From the NCBI GenBank assembly GCA_019634795.1, contig JAHCAR010000003.1:124001-188000 (forward strand): 64,000 nucleotides of DNA. Direction: 5' to 3'. The DNA comes from Dokdonella sp. (GTDB lineage Bacteria > Pseudomonadota > Gammaproteobacteria > Xanthomonadales > Rhodanobacteraceae). Under the pieces are notes generated by a model that saw nothing but the letters and a program-made list of their open reading frames with translations, was not told the origin of the DNA and ran no database searches. Numbering within the stretch: the first letter of the stretch is position 1; each line of letters begins with the position of its first letter. Both the position numbers and the translations under genes were made by a program. Of the stretch, positions 50,501 to 58,799 are shown one piece after another.

Positions 50501-50817
50501 AACAGATCAAGGCATTCGTGCACAAGAATCGCGTGCCCGACCTTATCCATTCTCTTGAGGAAGCGGGATTTCGGAAGCTGAGCCTGTTCGACGTCAAGGG
50601 TCTATTGCGTGCAATCAGCACACGCGAGCAGGAATATTCGATCGATCTTGGCGACCGTGTCATCAGCGAAATGCAGATGGAATTGTTTTGTGAGGACGAG
50701 GAGGTGAGTCGAGCGGTGGAGATATTCCGCCGGGTCGGTCGGACGGGCCGACGTGAGGCTGGCTGGGTCTATGTCGCTTCCGTCGAGCAGTCCTACGCCA
50801 TTGGCGATCCCGACTAG
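50497..50817 (+). CDS. PII-like signalling protein linked to metal efflux
   Basis: A 106-residue protein with the GlnB/CutA-like ferredoxin fold: MKQIKAFVHKNRVPDLIHSLEEAGFRKLSLFDVKG and a B-loop-like RTGRREAGWVYVASVEQSYAIG at the end. The T-loop segment (LRAISTREQEYSIDLG) lacks the uridylylated Tyr of GlnB. It is coupled to czcA (ATGA) after an AGGAGG site. PII-like proteins next to CzcA/CusA pumps have been noted as a separate group (PII-NG); ligand and target are unknown. Confidence 0.75.
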   Translation: MKQIKAFVHKNRVPDLIHSLEEAGFRKLSLFDVKGLLRAISTREQEYSIDLGDRVISEMQMELFCEDEEVSRAVEIFRRVGRTGRREAGWVYVASVEQSYAIGDPD

Positions 50818-50896
50818 CGCCAAACGGGTGCCGGTGCCTGCGGGTTTTCCACCCGCTGGTACCGGCAATTTCCGAGGGCAACATGGAGACGGAAAC

Positions 50897-51793
50897 GTGA
50901 GTGCAGGACATGATCACGGCGTAAGCGAAATGAAACATGAGAAGCCACTTTGGTGGGCTTTCGGTATAACAGCGGTTTATCTCGTCGCGGAAGTCGTTGG
51001 CGGCATCCTTACCAACAGCCTGGCGTTGTTGTCCGATGCCGCGCATATGGGTACGGACGTGCTTGCGCTCGGCATCTCCTTGTTCGCCGTGCGCATGACT
51101 CGGCGCCCGCCGGATGCCAAGCGAACCTATGGCTTTGCTCGCATGGAAGCGATCGGCGCGATGATCAACGGCGGCATGCTGTTCTTGGTCGCGGGTTACA
51201 TCCTGTGGGAGGCGGTGGGGCGTTTTCGCGAGCCAACGGAAGTTGCCTCCACAAGCATGCTGGTGATCGCTGCACTGGGTTTGCTGGTCAACCTGATCTC
51301 AATGCGCCTGCTTAAGGCAGGCAGCGGCCAAAGTTTGAACGTCAAGGGCGCGTATTTGGAAGTGTGGGCCGACATGCTCGGTTCGGTAGGCGTCATCATC
51401 GGCGCGGTAGTAATCATGGCCACCGGCTGGACGTTGGCAGATCCAATTATCGCCGTGCTAATCGGCCTGTGGGTTCTGCCGCGCACATGGACGCTGTTGC
51501 GGGAGGCTGGCCAGGTGTTGATGCAAGGCGTACCTGCAGGTCTTGATCTGGACAGAGTTCGCGACATGATGCTGGCGCATTCCGGGGTCGCAAAGGTTCA
51601 CGACCTGCACGTCTGGGCGCTCGGGTCAAAGGAACCCGTATTGACTGCGCACATCATCCTTACCGACGAAGCGCAACCGCCAGATGCGGTGCGGCAGTCG
51701 TTGGCGACGGCGTTGACAGCAGCATTTGATATCGAACACGCGACGTTGCAGATAGACGCCTCCACGGTGATCGAAGGTCCCACGCATGCGTAA
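50897..51793 (+). CDS. czcD: Cation diffusion facilitator (CzcD/ZitB type)
   Basis: A 298-residue inner-membrane Zn/Cd/Co exporter with six helices. The metal site is in TM2 (LLSDAAHMGTDVLALGIS, H-x3-D) and TM5 (LEVWADMLGSVGVIIGAVVI, with D; usual HxxxD reads WADML), followed by DPIIAVLIGLWVLPRTWTLLREAGQVLMQGVP and the cytoplasmic domain VHDLHVWALGSKEPVLTAHI. N-terminal GHDHG. GTG start is chosen by GGAG nine bases upstream; an ATG at 50930 is an alternative. Confidence 0.88.
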   Translation: MSAGHDHGVSEMKHEKPLWWAFGITAVYLVAEVVGGILTNSLALLSDAAHMGTDVLALGISLFAVRMTRRPPDAKRTYGFARMEAIGAMINGGMLFLVAGYILWEAVGRFREPTEVASTSMLVIAALGLLVNLISMRLLKAGSGQSLNVKGAYLEVWADMLGSVGVIIGAVVIMATGWTLADPIIAVLIGLWVLPRTWTLLREAGQVLMQGVPAGLDLDRVRDMMLAHSGVAKVHDLHVWALGSKEPVLTAHIILTDEAQPPDAVRQSLATALTAAFDIEHATLQIDASTVIEGPTHA

Positions 51794-51922
51794 AGGACTC
51801 GCTTCGGTGTTGCGGCAAGCAAACATCAAGATCGCTGATTTTCGATTGGGCCACGGCCTACATTGATTTCGCATGGTCCTTCAGTGCATCAACGTCTAGA
51901 GGAACAGTTACCGGAGAAGTTT

Positions 51923-54154
51923 GTGAATACAAAAGAAGTTGACGTGGCAGGCGCCGCTGGTTCGCACGCTGACAAAGATCATTGTTGTGACTCTGGTACT
52001 CCCCCCGCATCAGATCAGATCGAGGGAGCTGGCAATGGAACGGCTTTCCGCATAGACACCATGGATTGCGCCGCTGAGGAAAGCGAAATCCGCCGCGCTC
52101 TGGCACCGGTCACCGGGGTGCGCGGGCTCAGTTTCCAGTTGGGCGCACGGATCCTCACCATCGATGCTCTGGAGCCGGTGATACCAGAGGCGCTGGTGGC
52201 GATTCGGAAAGCAGGTTTTGACCCCCAACCGGTTGCGAACGATGGCCCAGCCCCGGGCGCATTTGCGCCTGTCTCACAAGGACTGTGGCGGCTGGGATTT
52301 GGCTTGACGCTTGCCGTAGTGGCGGAATTGCTGGCCTTCTTCGCGCCGGAAACATTGCCGTTCAAGTTCCTTGGCATTGTGCTGGCTGCCGCCGCCATCG
52401 GCCTGGCTGGCCTGTCGACGTACAAGAAAGGCTTGGCCGCGCTTCGTCGCGGACAGTTCAACATCAATGCATTGATGGCCGTGGCGGTGACCGGGGCATT
52501 TCTGATAGGGCAATGGCCCGAAGCCGCAATGGTCATGGCGCTTTATGCAATTGCCGAACTGATAGAGGGTCGGGCACTGGATCGTGCGCGCAACGCCATC
52601 AAGAGCCTGCTCGATCTCGCCCCGGACACCGCGGAAGTGCGGGAGGCCGGTGGCGACTGGAAGGAAATCGCCGCGACCAAGGTTGCTCTGGAAACGATCG
52701 TCCGGGTCAAACCCGGCGCGCGGGTACCGCTGGACGGCGTAATCACGGCCGGCACCACCGCGATCAATCAGGCACCTGTTACCGGAGAAAGCATTCCCGT
52801 CGACAAGGCACCGGGCGACCCCGTGTTCGCCGGGACCATCAACGACACCGGAATGATCGAGATGCGGGTCACCGCGGCCGCCAGCAATACAACCCTGGCG
52901 CGTATCATCGATGCGGTTGAAAAAGCGCAAGGCACCCGGGCCCCAACACAGCAATTCGTGGACCGATTCGCCGCAATCTATACACCAGTGATCTTTGCCT
53001 TGGCTGTCGCAGTAGCCCTGCTGACGCCGTGGCTGATGGACTGGACATGGTCGCAATCAGTGTACAAGGCGCTGGTGCTACTCGTGATCGCGTGTCCGTG
53101 CGCGTTGGTGATCGCAACACCTGTGACCCTGGTCAGCGGTCTGGCCGCTGCGGCGCGGCGCGGCATCCTCATCAAGGGCGGCATTTATCTGGAGGGTGCC
53201 CATAAGCTCAAGGCGATCGCACTCGACAAGACTGGAACGATCACCGAGGGCAAGCCGAAACTGGTCGCGACCGAAACGATGGCCAAGAACTTACCCGAAG
53301 AACAGGTCCTGCGCTGGGCGACCGTGCTTGCCGGCCAATCCGATCATCCCGTGTCGAGGGCGATTGCCCAGGGACTGCCTCAAGGCGAGGGTGACGTGCA
53401 GCAATTCACCGCGCTGCCGGGACGCGGCGTCCGCGCCATCGTCGACGGACAGACTCTCGTCCTGGGCAACCATCGCCTGATCGAGGAACGCAAGCAGTGC
53501 AACGTCGACATTGAAGCGCGACTGGCCGTGCACGAAGCCGAGGGACGGTCGGTCACGTTAATGGCATCGGAGTCGCAGGTACTGGTGATCTTCGCGGTGG
53601 CTGACACCATCAAGGACAGTTCGCGCGAGGCGCTGGTGCAGCTGCACGCGCTCGGGGTGTCGTCCGTCATGCTGACCGGCGACAACACGGCCACCGCGCA
53701 GAGCATCGCCCGCGAGGCCGGCATCGACGATGCACGCGGTGATCTGTTGCCCGAGGACAAGCTGGCCGCTATCGAGGAAATGCAGAAGCGCTATGGGCTC
53801 ACCGCGATGACCGGAGACGGAATCAACGATGCGCCAGCGTTGGCACGGTCCGACATGGGCTTCGCCATGGGAGGCGCAGGCACCGACACCGCGATGGAAG
53901 CGGCCGACGTGGTGATCATGAATGATGATCTACGGCGTATTCCCGAAACCATTCGCATGTCGCGCCGCACGCGGACCGTGCTGTTGCAGAACATCGTGCT
54001 CGCGCTGGGCGTCAAGGCTGTCTTTCTGGTGCTGGCGATCTTCGGAACCGCCACCATGTGGATGGCGATCTTTGCCGACATGGGGGCAAGCCTGCTTGTG
54101 ATCTTCAACGGGTTGCGTTTGTTGCGGATGGGTTCGGTGGAGAGCGGCAAATAG
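51923..54154 (+). CDS. P1B-2-type Zn/Cd/Pb-exporting ATPase
   Basis: A 743-residue P-type ATPase. The N-terminal metal domain is degenerate (AFRIDTMDCAAEESEIRRAL, a single Cys with Glu instead of CxxC) and follows a DHCCDSG segment. Core motifs: VTGESIPVDKAPGD (actuator), CPC in LLVIACPCALVIATPVTL, phosphorylation DKTGTITEG, HP in SDHPVSRA and [24 protein letters not shown]8 has ADMGASLLVIFNGLRLLR, the D-x-G of Zn/Cd pumps. GTG start chosen (GGAGAAG upstream); a TTG 20 codons earlier is possible. Confidence 0.88.
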   Translation: MNTKEVDVAGAAGSHADKDHCCDSGTPPASDQIEGAGNGTAFRIDTMDCAAEESEIRRALAPVTGVRGLSFQLGARILTIDALEPVIPEALVAIRKAGFDPQPVANDGPAPGAFAPVSQGLWRLGFGLTLAVVAELLAFFAPETLPFKFLGIVLAAAAIGLAGLSTYKKGLAALRRGQFNINALMAVAVTGAFLIGQWPEAAMVMALYAIAELIEGRALDRARNAIKSLLDLAPDTAEVREAGGDWKEIAATKVALETIVRVKPGARVPLDGVITAGTTAINQAPVTGESIPVDKAPGDPVFAGTINDTGMIEMRVTAAASNTTLARIIDAVEKAQGTRAPTQQFVDRFAAIYTPVIFALAVAVALLTPWLMDWTWSQSVYKALVLLVIACPCALVIATPVTLVSGLAAAARRGILIKGGIYLEGAHKLKAIALDKTGTITEGKPKLVATETMAKNLPEEQVLRWATVLAGQSDHPVSRAIAQGLPQGEGDVQQFTALPGRGVRAIVDGQTLVLGNHRLIEERKQCNVDIEARLAVHEAEGRSVTLMASESQVLVIFAVADTIKDSSREALVQLHALGVSSVMLTGDNTATAQSIAREAGIDDARGDLLPEDKLAAIEEMQKRYGLTAMTGDGINDAPALARSDMGFAMGGAGTDTAMEAADVVIMNDDLRRIPETIRMSRRTRTVLLQNIVLALGVKAVFLVLAIFGTATMWMAIFADMGASLLVIFNGLRLLRMGSVESGK

Positions 54155-54463
54155 CGGCGCGATGAGATTGCATCCGGAGTGATCAGGACGCTCATTCCAG
54201 GCACGCGCCGGCTGATGGAAGCTGGCGGCCCTCGATGTAGGCTCACCGCAGCATCAGGCAATCGATCGCATCAATCCGGATATGGATCAGCAGTCCCAGT
54301 CCCAACGGGCGGGTACGTCGCGGCACGACATGAGTTGCACGACAAGGAACTATCGCCGCGAATTGCGACCGGTCGAACTGGGCGAGCGTGATGCCACCCA
54401 TGTGGAAACGCAAGCAGGCGCAGCACGAAGACGCGCAGTGCAAACGGGAGGCGGTGGCGCGAA

Positions 54464-54616
54464 CGCAATGGCGATGGCTTGCTCGAAATGGATGACACTG
54501 GGACGGAATAGTCGTTCGATGGATTGGAAGGCCATCAGGCCCGCGACGCCGAGCAACAGCATCGCGCTCGTGTATCCACTCACTATTTCGATCATCAAGG
54601 TGCCGATGGAGCAACT
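54464..54616 (-). pseudogene. Fragment of a CDF-family metal transporter
   Basis: About 50 codons on the minus strand read GTLMIEIVSG joined to YTSAMLLLGVAGLMAFQSIE, then RLFRPSVIHFEQAIAIAFA. This resembles DmeF-type CDF proteins (the G-x-x-SA-x-x-L helix and the P-x-x-IHF-x-EAI loop). TM1-like and TM3-like parts are fused without the intervening metal-site helix, and nothing before or after matches, so it looks like an internally deleted remnant. The match is by eye. Confidence 0.45.
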
Positions 54617-54636
54617 GCAGTTGTTGCGATAAGGCC

Positions 54637-54763
54637 GGCCACCGTCAGGTGGCCAAAACCAGAGGGGCCGCGAAAGCGACCCCGAACAAGCCGCATTGAG
54701 CGGCTCACACAACTAGAGCCCCCGGCTTTGCCGGGCGATACTTACTCCGCCGAGCAAGGCGGA
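54637..54763. repeat. Cluster of five short perfect hairpins
   Basis: In 127 bases: GGCCACC/GGTGGCC (54637-54654), GGGGCCGC-GAAA-GCGACCCC (54664-54683), AGCCGC/GCGGCT (54689-54705), CCCGG/CCGGG (54721-54735) and TCCGCC/GGCGGA (54746-54763). Spacers are 6-15 bases. No gene covers it. It could be the structured end of a lost mobile element (IS200/IS605-like or other) or a structured RNA. It lies between the CDF remnant and the GDCCVxC gene, at the boundary of the Zn and Cu modules. Confidence 0.55.
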
Positions 54764-54814
54764 AGCGCCCACTACATTTCTTGGTAGCAACTAGCGGGCT
54801 GGCGTGTGCCCAAT

Positions 54815-55039
54815 TCATGAACAACACGAACTGTTTGCCTGGGCCGGCGGGCATTTCACATCGACGAACGAACAATAGACGCAGCAGGCGCCAGTGTTCG
54901 GCTTGAGAAGGGTACTGCAGTTCTGGCAGTCATAGAAGAACTGGCAGGCATCACTCGGCATGAGGTCTGTTGACTGGTGCCCGAATTCGGGACAGGTCAG
55001 TGTTGAATCAGGTTCTTGAACCGCAATCTGCACGGACAT
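54815..55039 (-). CDS. GDCCVxC-type Cys-rich small protein
   Basis: A 74-residue cytoplasmic protein: L-T-CPEFGHQ, D-L-MPSDACQFFYDCQNC, L-K-PNTGACCVYCSFVDVKCPP. The motif GACCVYCSF is the GDCCVxC signature, a family in which some members have selenocysteine; all positions are Cys here, plus a CC near the C-terminus. The set of CxxC and single Cys resembles a zinc-ribbon-like or metal-binding fold. It often accompanies Hg/Cu/Zn resistance genes. Opposite in strand to its neighbours. Confidence 0.7.
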   Translation of the reverse strand: MSVQIAVQEPDSTLTCPEFGHQSTDLMPSDACQFFYDCQNCSTLLKPNTGACCVYCSFVDVKCPPAQANSSCCS

Positions 55040-55128
55040 AGTTTCTGAACAGAGAGGTCTTGCACCTGATGCCCTCGCAAGGCGCGAATGCGGCTGAGAT
55101 GAACCTATTTGGCAAAATCGGGTCTATT

Positions 55129-55147
55129 AAGGACAATCAAGGACAAT
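55129..55147 (+). promoter_or_regulatory. Direct repeat upstream of copL
   Basis: AAGGACAAT occurs twice with 10-base spacing (55129-55137 and 55139-55147), about 75 bases before the copL ATG. Ten-base phased direct repeats are usual sites for OmpR-type response regulators such as CopR/CusR. No copRS genes lie in the window, so the link is speculative. Confidence 0.35.
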
Positions 55148-55220
55148 TCCCGGGATCGCTGCTCGTCAACCAGCTTCGGGTTGAGTTTCAAGCGTGAAAA
55201 ATCAGGTGTATCCTGTATTG

Positions 55221-55643
55221 ATGTCTATCAGATCCACATGGCTGCGGTCGCTGTTGAGCTTGGGATTGATCCTCAACGGGTCATCTTATTCAATGGCCTC
55301 TGCCCATGCTGGAATGGAGATGGAGGGTGCCGCCCAGTCTTCGTCTGGCGCCAGTAATGATTTGACTGCCATGCCGCCGTGCCATGAATCGGTGGCCAAC
55401 TCAGAGTCGATCGAAAAAGACATTTCCTCAACGGCGGCCGAGTCAGACACGCCTTCGAAGCTAGCGCTCTCGGGTTGCTGCAAGTCAGGAAAGTGCAATT
55501 GCGCTTGCGTGCATGCAGTGTTCGCCTTGCCAACCATCGCGCGGATTGATGTAGTCAGTCTTCGCGGGCCCATCTTGCGCCCCATCGTGATTCGCCACGC
55601 AACACCTGTTCTCTCCCGGCTGAGCCGACCTCCCATCGTCTGA
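55221..55643 (+). CDS. copL: CopL-family metal-binding regulatory protein
   Basis: A 140-residue secreted protein: signal STWLRSLLSLGLILNGSSYSMASAHA, then Met/Ser/Asp-rich MEMEGAAQSSS and MPPCHES, a Cys cluster CCKSGKCNCAC and a C-terminus RPPIV. In Xanthomonas, copL precedes copAB and is needed for copper-induced expression; order and Cys/His/Met content match. ATG is preferred to the GTG 27 bases upstream because it begins closer to the signal peptide. Confidence 0.7.
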   Translation: MSIRSTWLRSLLSLGLILNGSSYSMASAHAGMEMEGAAQSSSGASNDLTAMPPCHESVANSESIEKDISSTAAESDTPSKLALSGCCKSGKCNCACVHAVFALPTIARIDVVSLRGPILRPIVIRHATPVLSRLSRPPIV

Positions 55644-55766
55644 ACGTCATTGGTGCCTTTAGGGCACCTGTGGTCGCATGCTGCCTGTCCTTTCGGAAAT
55701 GGCGGGCAATCGGCCTGTCCTGCGCTGTTTTTGCAGCCGACTTTCTGACGTCCTGCGGAGTGATCC

Positions 55767-57527
55767 ATGGCTTCCCGTTTTCATTTTTCGAATTCTGATT
55801 TCCCGATAGCGGCGTCCCGACGCCGCTTCCTGCAAGCTGCGCTGGCCGGTGGTGTCGTGGCCGGGCTTGGTCTTGCACCGCGCTTTGCATGGTCATCGAC
55901 ATCCCCTGGCAAGCAACAAACTCTCAGCGGCACCCAATTCGACCTGGACATCGGCGAGACGCCGGTGAACTTCAGCGGTGCCGGTCGAATGGCTACGACG
56001 GTCAATGGAACCGTGCCCGCGCCGATCTTGCACTGGCGGGAAGGGGACACCGTCACCCTGCGCGTAAAAAATCATCTCAGCGTGCCGACTTCCATTCATT
56101 GGCACGGCATCCTGCTGCCAACCGGGATGGATGGCGTGCCGGGTTTCAGTTTCGACGGTATCGCCCCCGGGGAAACGTTCGAGTATCAGTTTGAGCTCAA
56201 GCAGTCCGGCACCTATTGGTACCACAGCCATTCCCGATTCCAGGAGCAAACCGGGCTCTATGGCGCGATCGTGGTTTCCCCGCGTGGGGGAGAGCGATTT
56301 CCGACCCAGCGCGACTACGTCGTGCTGCTCTCGGACTGGACCGATGAAGATCCGGAAGTCCTGTTCGCCAATCTCAAGAAGATGGGCGACTACTACAACT
56401 TCAATGAGCCAACGGCCGTCGATTTTTCCAACGACGCGCTGAAGATGGGATTCAAGCAGGCCCTGGCCAAGCGAAAGATGTGGAACAAGATGCGCATGAG
56501 CCCGGCCGATCTGGCCGATGTCACTGCGCATACCTATACCTATCTGATCAACGGTGCGACCGCGGGCGACAACTGGACGGGTCTGTTCGAGCGTGGTGAG
56601 AAGGTTCGATTGCGCTTCATCAATGGGTCGGCGATGAGCATCTTCGATGTGCGCATCCCTGGTTTGAAGATGACCGTGGTCGCCGCTGACGGCCAGGATG
56701 TCGAGCCGATCAGTGTCGACGAATTTCGAATCGCAGTTGCAGAAACGTATGACGTGATTGTCGAGCCATCCGATGAAGTCGCCTACACGGTATTTGCGCA
56801 GACCATCGATCGCACCGGCTATGTGCGCGGCACCCTGGCGCCGAGTGCAGGGATGTCAGCCGAGGTGCCTGCCGTCGATCCGCCGCAGTGGCTGACCATG
56901 AAGGACATGATGGGTGCAATGGCAATGGGCGCCGGCATGGAACACGGCCCTGGCGACATGAAGGGAATGCAGCATGGAGCGGCTACGGACTCAATGGCTC
57001 CAATGGTCATCGCCAATCACGCGCGAACCGAATATGGACCGGGAATCGACATGCGCGTCGACATGCCGCGTACCAATATTGATGATCCCGGAATTGGCCT
57101 TCGAAACAATGGTCGCAAGGTGTTGACCTATGCGGATCTACACACGATTGGCGGACCCATCGATCCTCGGGGACCCGGTCGCGAGATCGAGCTGCACCTG
57201 ACCGGCAACATGGAACGCTACATGTGGTCGTTTGATGGCGAGAAATTCAATAACGCCAAGCCGGTGCACTTTCGGTACGGAGAGCGTCTGCGCGTGATTC
57301 TCGTCAACGACACGATGATGCCGCATCCAGTCCACCTGCATGGCCTGTGGAGCGAACTCGAGAATCCGAATGGCGAGTTCCAGGTTCGCAAGCACACCAT
57401 CATGGTGCAGCCGGCTCAACGTATTACCTATCTGGTCAGCGCCGACGCACTCGGAAGGTGGGCTTACCACTGCCATCTGCTCTACCACATGGAAGCGGGC
57501 ATGTTCCGCGAAGTGGTGGTGTCATGA
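55767..57527 (+). CDS. copA: Copper-resistance multicopper oxidase CopA
   Basis: A 586-residue periplasmic copper oxidase. Tat signal SRRRFLQAALAGGVVAGLGL (residues 18-37). Three cupredoxin domains with all four copper motifs: HWHG (111-114), WYHSHSRFQ (152-159), HPVHLHG (520-526) and HCHLLYHMEAGM (568-579). A Met-rich stretch (MKDMMGAMAMGAGMEHGPGDMKGM) before domain 3 fits cuprous ion binding. It oxidises Cu+ and sequesters copper. Overlaps copB by ATGA. Confidence 0.95.
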   Translation: MASRFHFSNSDFPIAASRRRFLQAALAGGVVAGLGLAPRFAWSSTSPGKQQTLSGTQFDLDIGETPVNFSGAGRMATTVNGTVPAPILHWREGDTVTLRVKNHLSVPTSIHWHGILLPTGMDGVPGFSFDGIAPGETFEYQFELKQSGTYWYHSHSRFQEQTGLYGAIVVSPRGGERFPTQRDYVVLLSDWTDEDPEVLFANLKKMGDYYNFNEPTAVDFSNDALKMGFKQALAKRKMWNKMRMSPADLADVTAHTYTYLINGATAGDNWTGLFERGEKVRLRFINGSAMSIFDVRIPGLKMTVVAADGQDVEPISVDEFRIAVAETYDVIVEPSDEVAYTVFAQTIDRTGYVRGTLAPSAGMSAEVPAVDPPQWLTMKDMMGAMAMGAGMEHGPGDMKGMQHGAATDSMAPMVIANHARTEYGPGIDMRVDMPRTNIDDPGIGLRNNGRKVLTYADLHTIGGPIDPRGPGREIELHLTGNMERYMWSFDGEKFNNAKPVHFRYGERLRVILVNDTMMPHPVHLHGLWSELENPNGEFQVRKHTIMVQPAQRITYLVSADALGRWAYHCHLLYHMEAGMFREVVVS

Positions 57528-58783
57528 GGACGATGAAAATCGACAACGGAAAAATACCTGGCTACCCGTTGGTCAATGGCGCGTGCTCCGTAGCGCTTCT
57601 TGCCTTGCTGATTGCGCCAGGCGTCGGATTGGCACAAACGGATACGGGCACGACTGGCGATCCGCACGCGCAGCATGCGGAACACCAAGTGAATAGCGCA
57701 GGCGTAGCGGAGGAGGGCGACGAAAAGACTGCGGAGCAAAAGAATGCCACTCCGAAAGCGGCTGGCGCGAAACACGACATGGATCACAGCAAGATGGAAG
57801 GCACGGACCACAGCCAGATGGAAGGTATGGACCACAGCCAGATGGAAGGTATGGATCACAGCCAGATGGAAGGTATGGATCACAGCCAGATGGAAGGTAT
57901 GGATCACAGCCAGATGGAGGGTATGGATCAAAGCCAGATAGAAGGTATGGATCACAGCAAGATGGAAGGTATGGATCACAGCAAGATGGAAGGTATGGAC
58001 CACAGTCAGATGGAGGGTATGGATCACAGCAAGATGGAGGGCATGGATCACGGTCGGATGCAGGGTGGATCGCCACCGCCCGATGCGCGTGACCCTGATT
58101 ACTCTGATGGTGTAAGTGCTGGCCCGATGCATGGCATGCATGGCATGCACGGAGAATCGAGACTGGCCAGTGTCCTGATTGATCAATTCGAACAGTTCGA
58201 TAGCGACAACGAGAGCGGGCAGGCGATCAATATGCAGGCCTGGTATGGATCGGATCTGAACAAGCTCTGGTTCAAACTTGAAGGCGAACGCAGCGACGGA
58301 CGCATGGGATCTACTCGAAGCGAGCTGTTGTGGAACAAGGCGGTATCGGCCTACTGGGGCCTCCAGACCGGCATTCGTCACGATTTCGAGGACGGGCCCG
58401 ATCTCAATTGGGCTGCGATTGGATTCCAGGGATTAGCGCCTTACTGGTTTGAAGTTCAGGCGACCGCCTACGTTGGCGAGTCCGGGCGCACGGCACTGCG
58501 GTTCGAAGCAGAGTACGAAATCTTGCTGACTCAACGTCTGATTCTGCAGCCCGACCTGGAGACCAATCTCTATGGGAAGGACGATCCCGCACGCGGAATC
58601 GGCAGCGGACTTTCCGACGTCCAATTTGGATTGCGGCTTCGCTATGAGATCACGCGCAAATTTGCCCCGTACGTCGGCGTTGTGTGGTCAAGGAAATACG
58701 GACAGACGGCCGATTACGCACAAGCCGCGGACGAAAATGTTGAAGACACCCAGCTCGTAGCTGGCCTGCGACTATGGTTCTGA
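57524..58783 (+). CDS. copB: Copper-resistance outer-membrane protein CopB with M-D-H-S repeats
   Basis: A 419-residue protein with a signal peptide (SVALLALLIAPGVGLAQ), a Thr/His/Glu-rich linker, twelve 8-residue repeats M-D-H-S-[QK]-M-E-G (residues 86-181) and a beta-barrel domain from about 205 to the end: SRLASVLIDQFEQFD, SDLNKLWFKLEGERS, LQTGIRHDFEDGP, PYVGVVWSRKYGQT. The barrel matches the CopB/PcoB family. The Met/His repeats should bind copper outside or in the periplasm. One repeat has DQSQIEG, losing His and Met. Confidence 0.92.
   Translation: MRTMKIDNGKIPGYPLVNGACSVALLALLIAPGVGLAQTDTGTTGDPHAQHAEHQVNSAGVAEEGDEKTAEQKNATPKAAGAKHDMDHSKMEGTDHSQMEGMDHSQMEGMDHSQMEGMDHSQMEGMDHSQMEGMDQSQIEGMDHSKMEGMDHSKMEGMDHSQMEGMDHSKMEGMDHGRMQGGSPPPDARDPDYSDGVSAGPMHGMHGMHGESRLASVLIDQFEQFDSDNESGQAINMQAWYGSDLNKLWFKLEGERSDGRMGSTRSELLWNKAVSAYWGLQTGIRHDFEDGPDLNWAAIGFQGLAPYWFEVQATAYVGESGRTALRFEAEYEILLTQRLILQPDLETNLYGKDDPARGIGSGLSDVQFGLRLRYEITRKFAPYVGVVWSRKYGQTADYAQAADENVEDTQLVAGLRLWF
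57779..58066 (+). repeat. 24-bp tandem repeat inside copB
   Basis: Twelve units of 24 bases (ATGGATCACAGCCAGATGGA plus AGGT) encode the M-D-H-S-Q-M-E-G octapeptides. Units differ by few bases (CAG/AAG, GGA/GGT, GAC/GAT), consistent with recent slippage or recombination; copy number could vary between strains. Confidence 0.95.
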
Positions 58784-58799
58784 AAAACAGGAGCACCCC

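Noticed and set aside
54243-54712. Two longer minus-strand frames downstream of the Zn/Cd ATPase as intact genes
   Set aside because: Only about 50 codons resemble a CDF protein; the remainder has no family resemblance, so a remnant is the better call.
57482-58381. Minus-strand frame with His/Leu/Ala-rich repeats opposite copB
   Set aside because: It stays open only because the 24-base copB repeat lacks stops in that frame; no start signal or domain.
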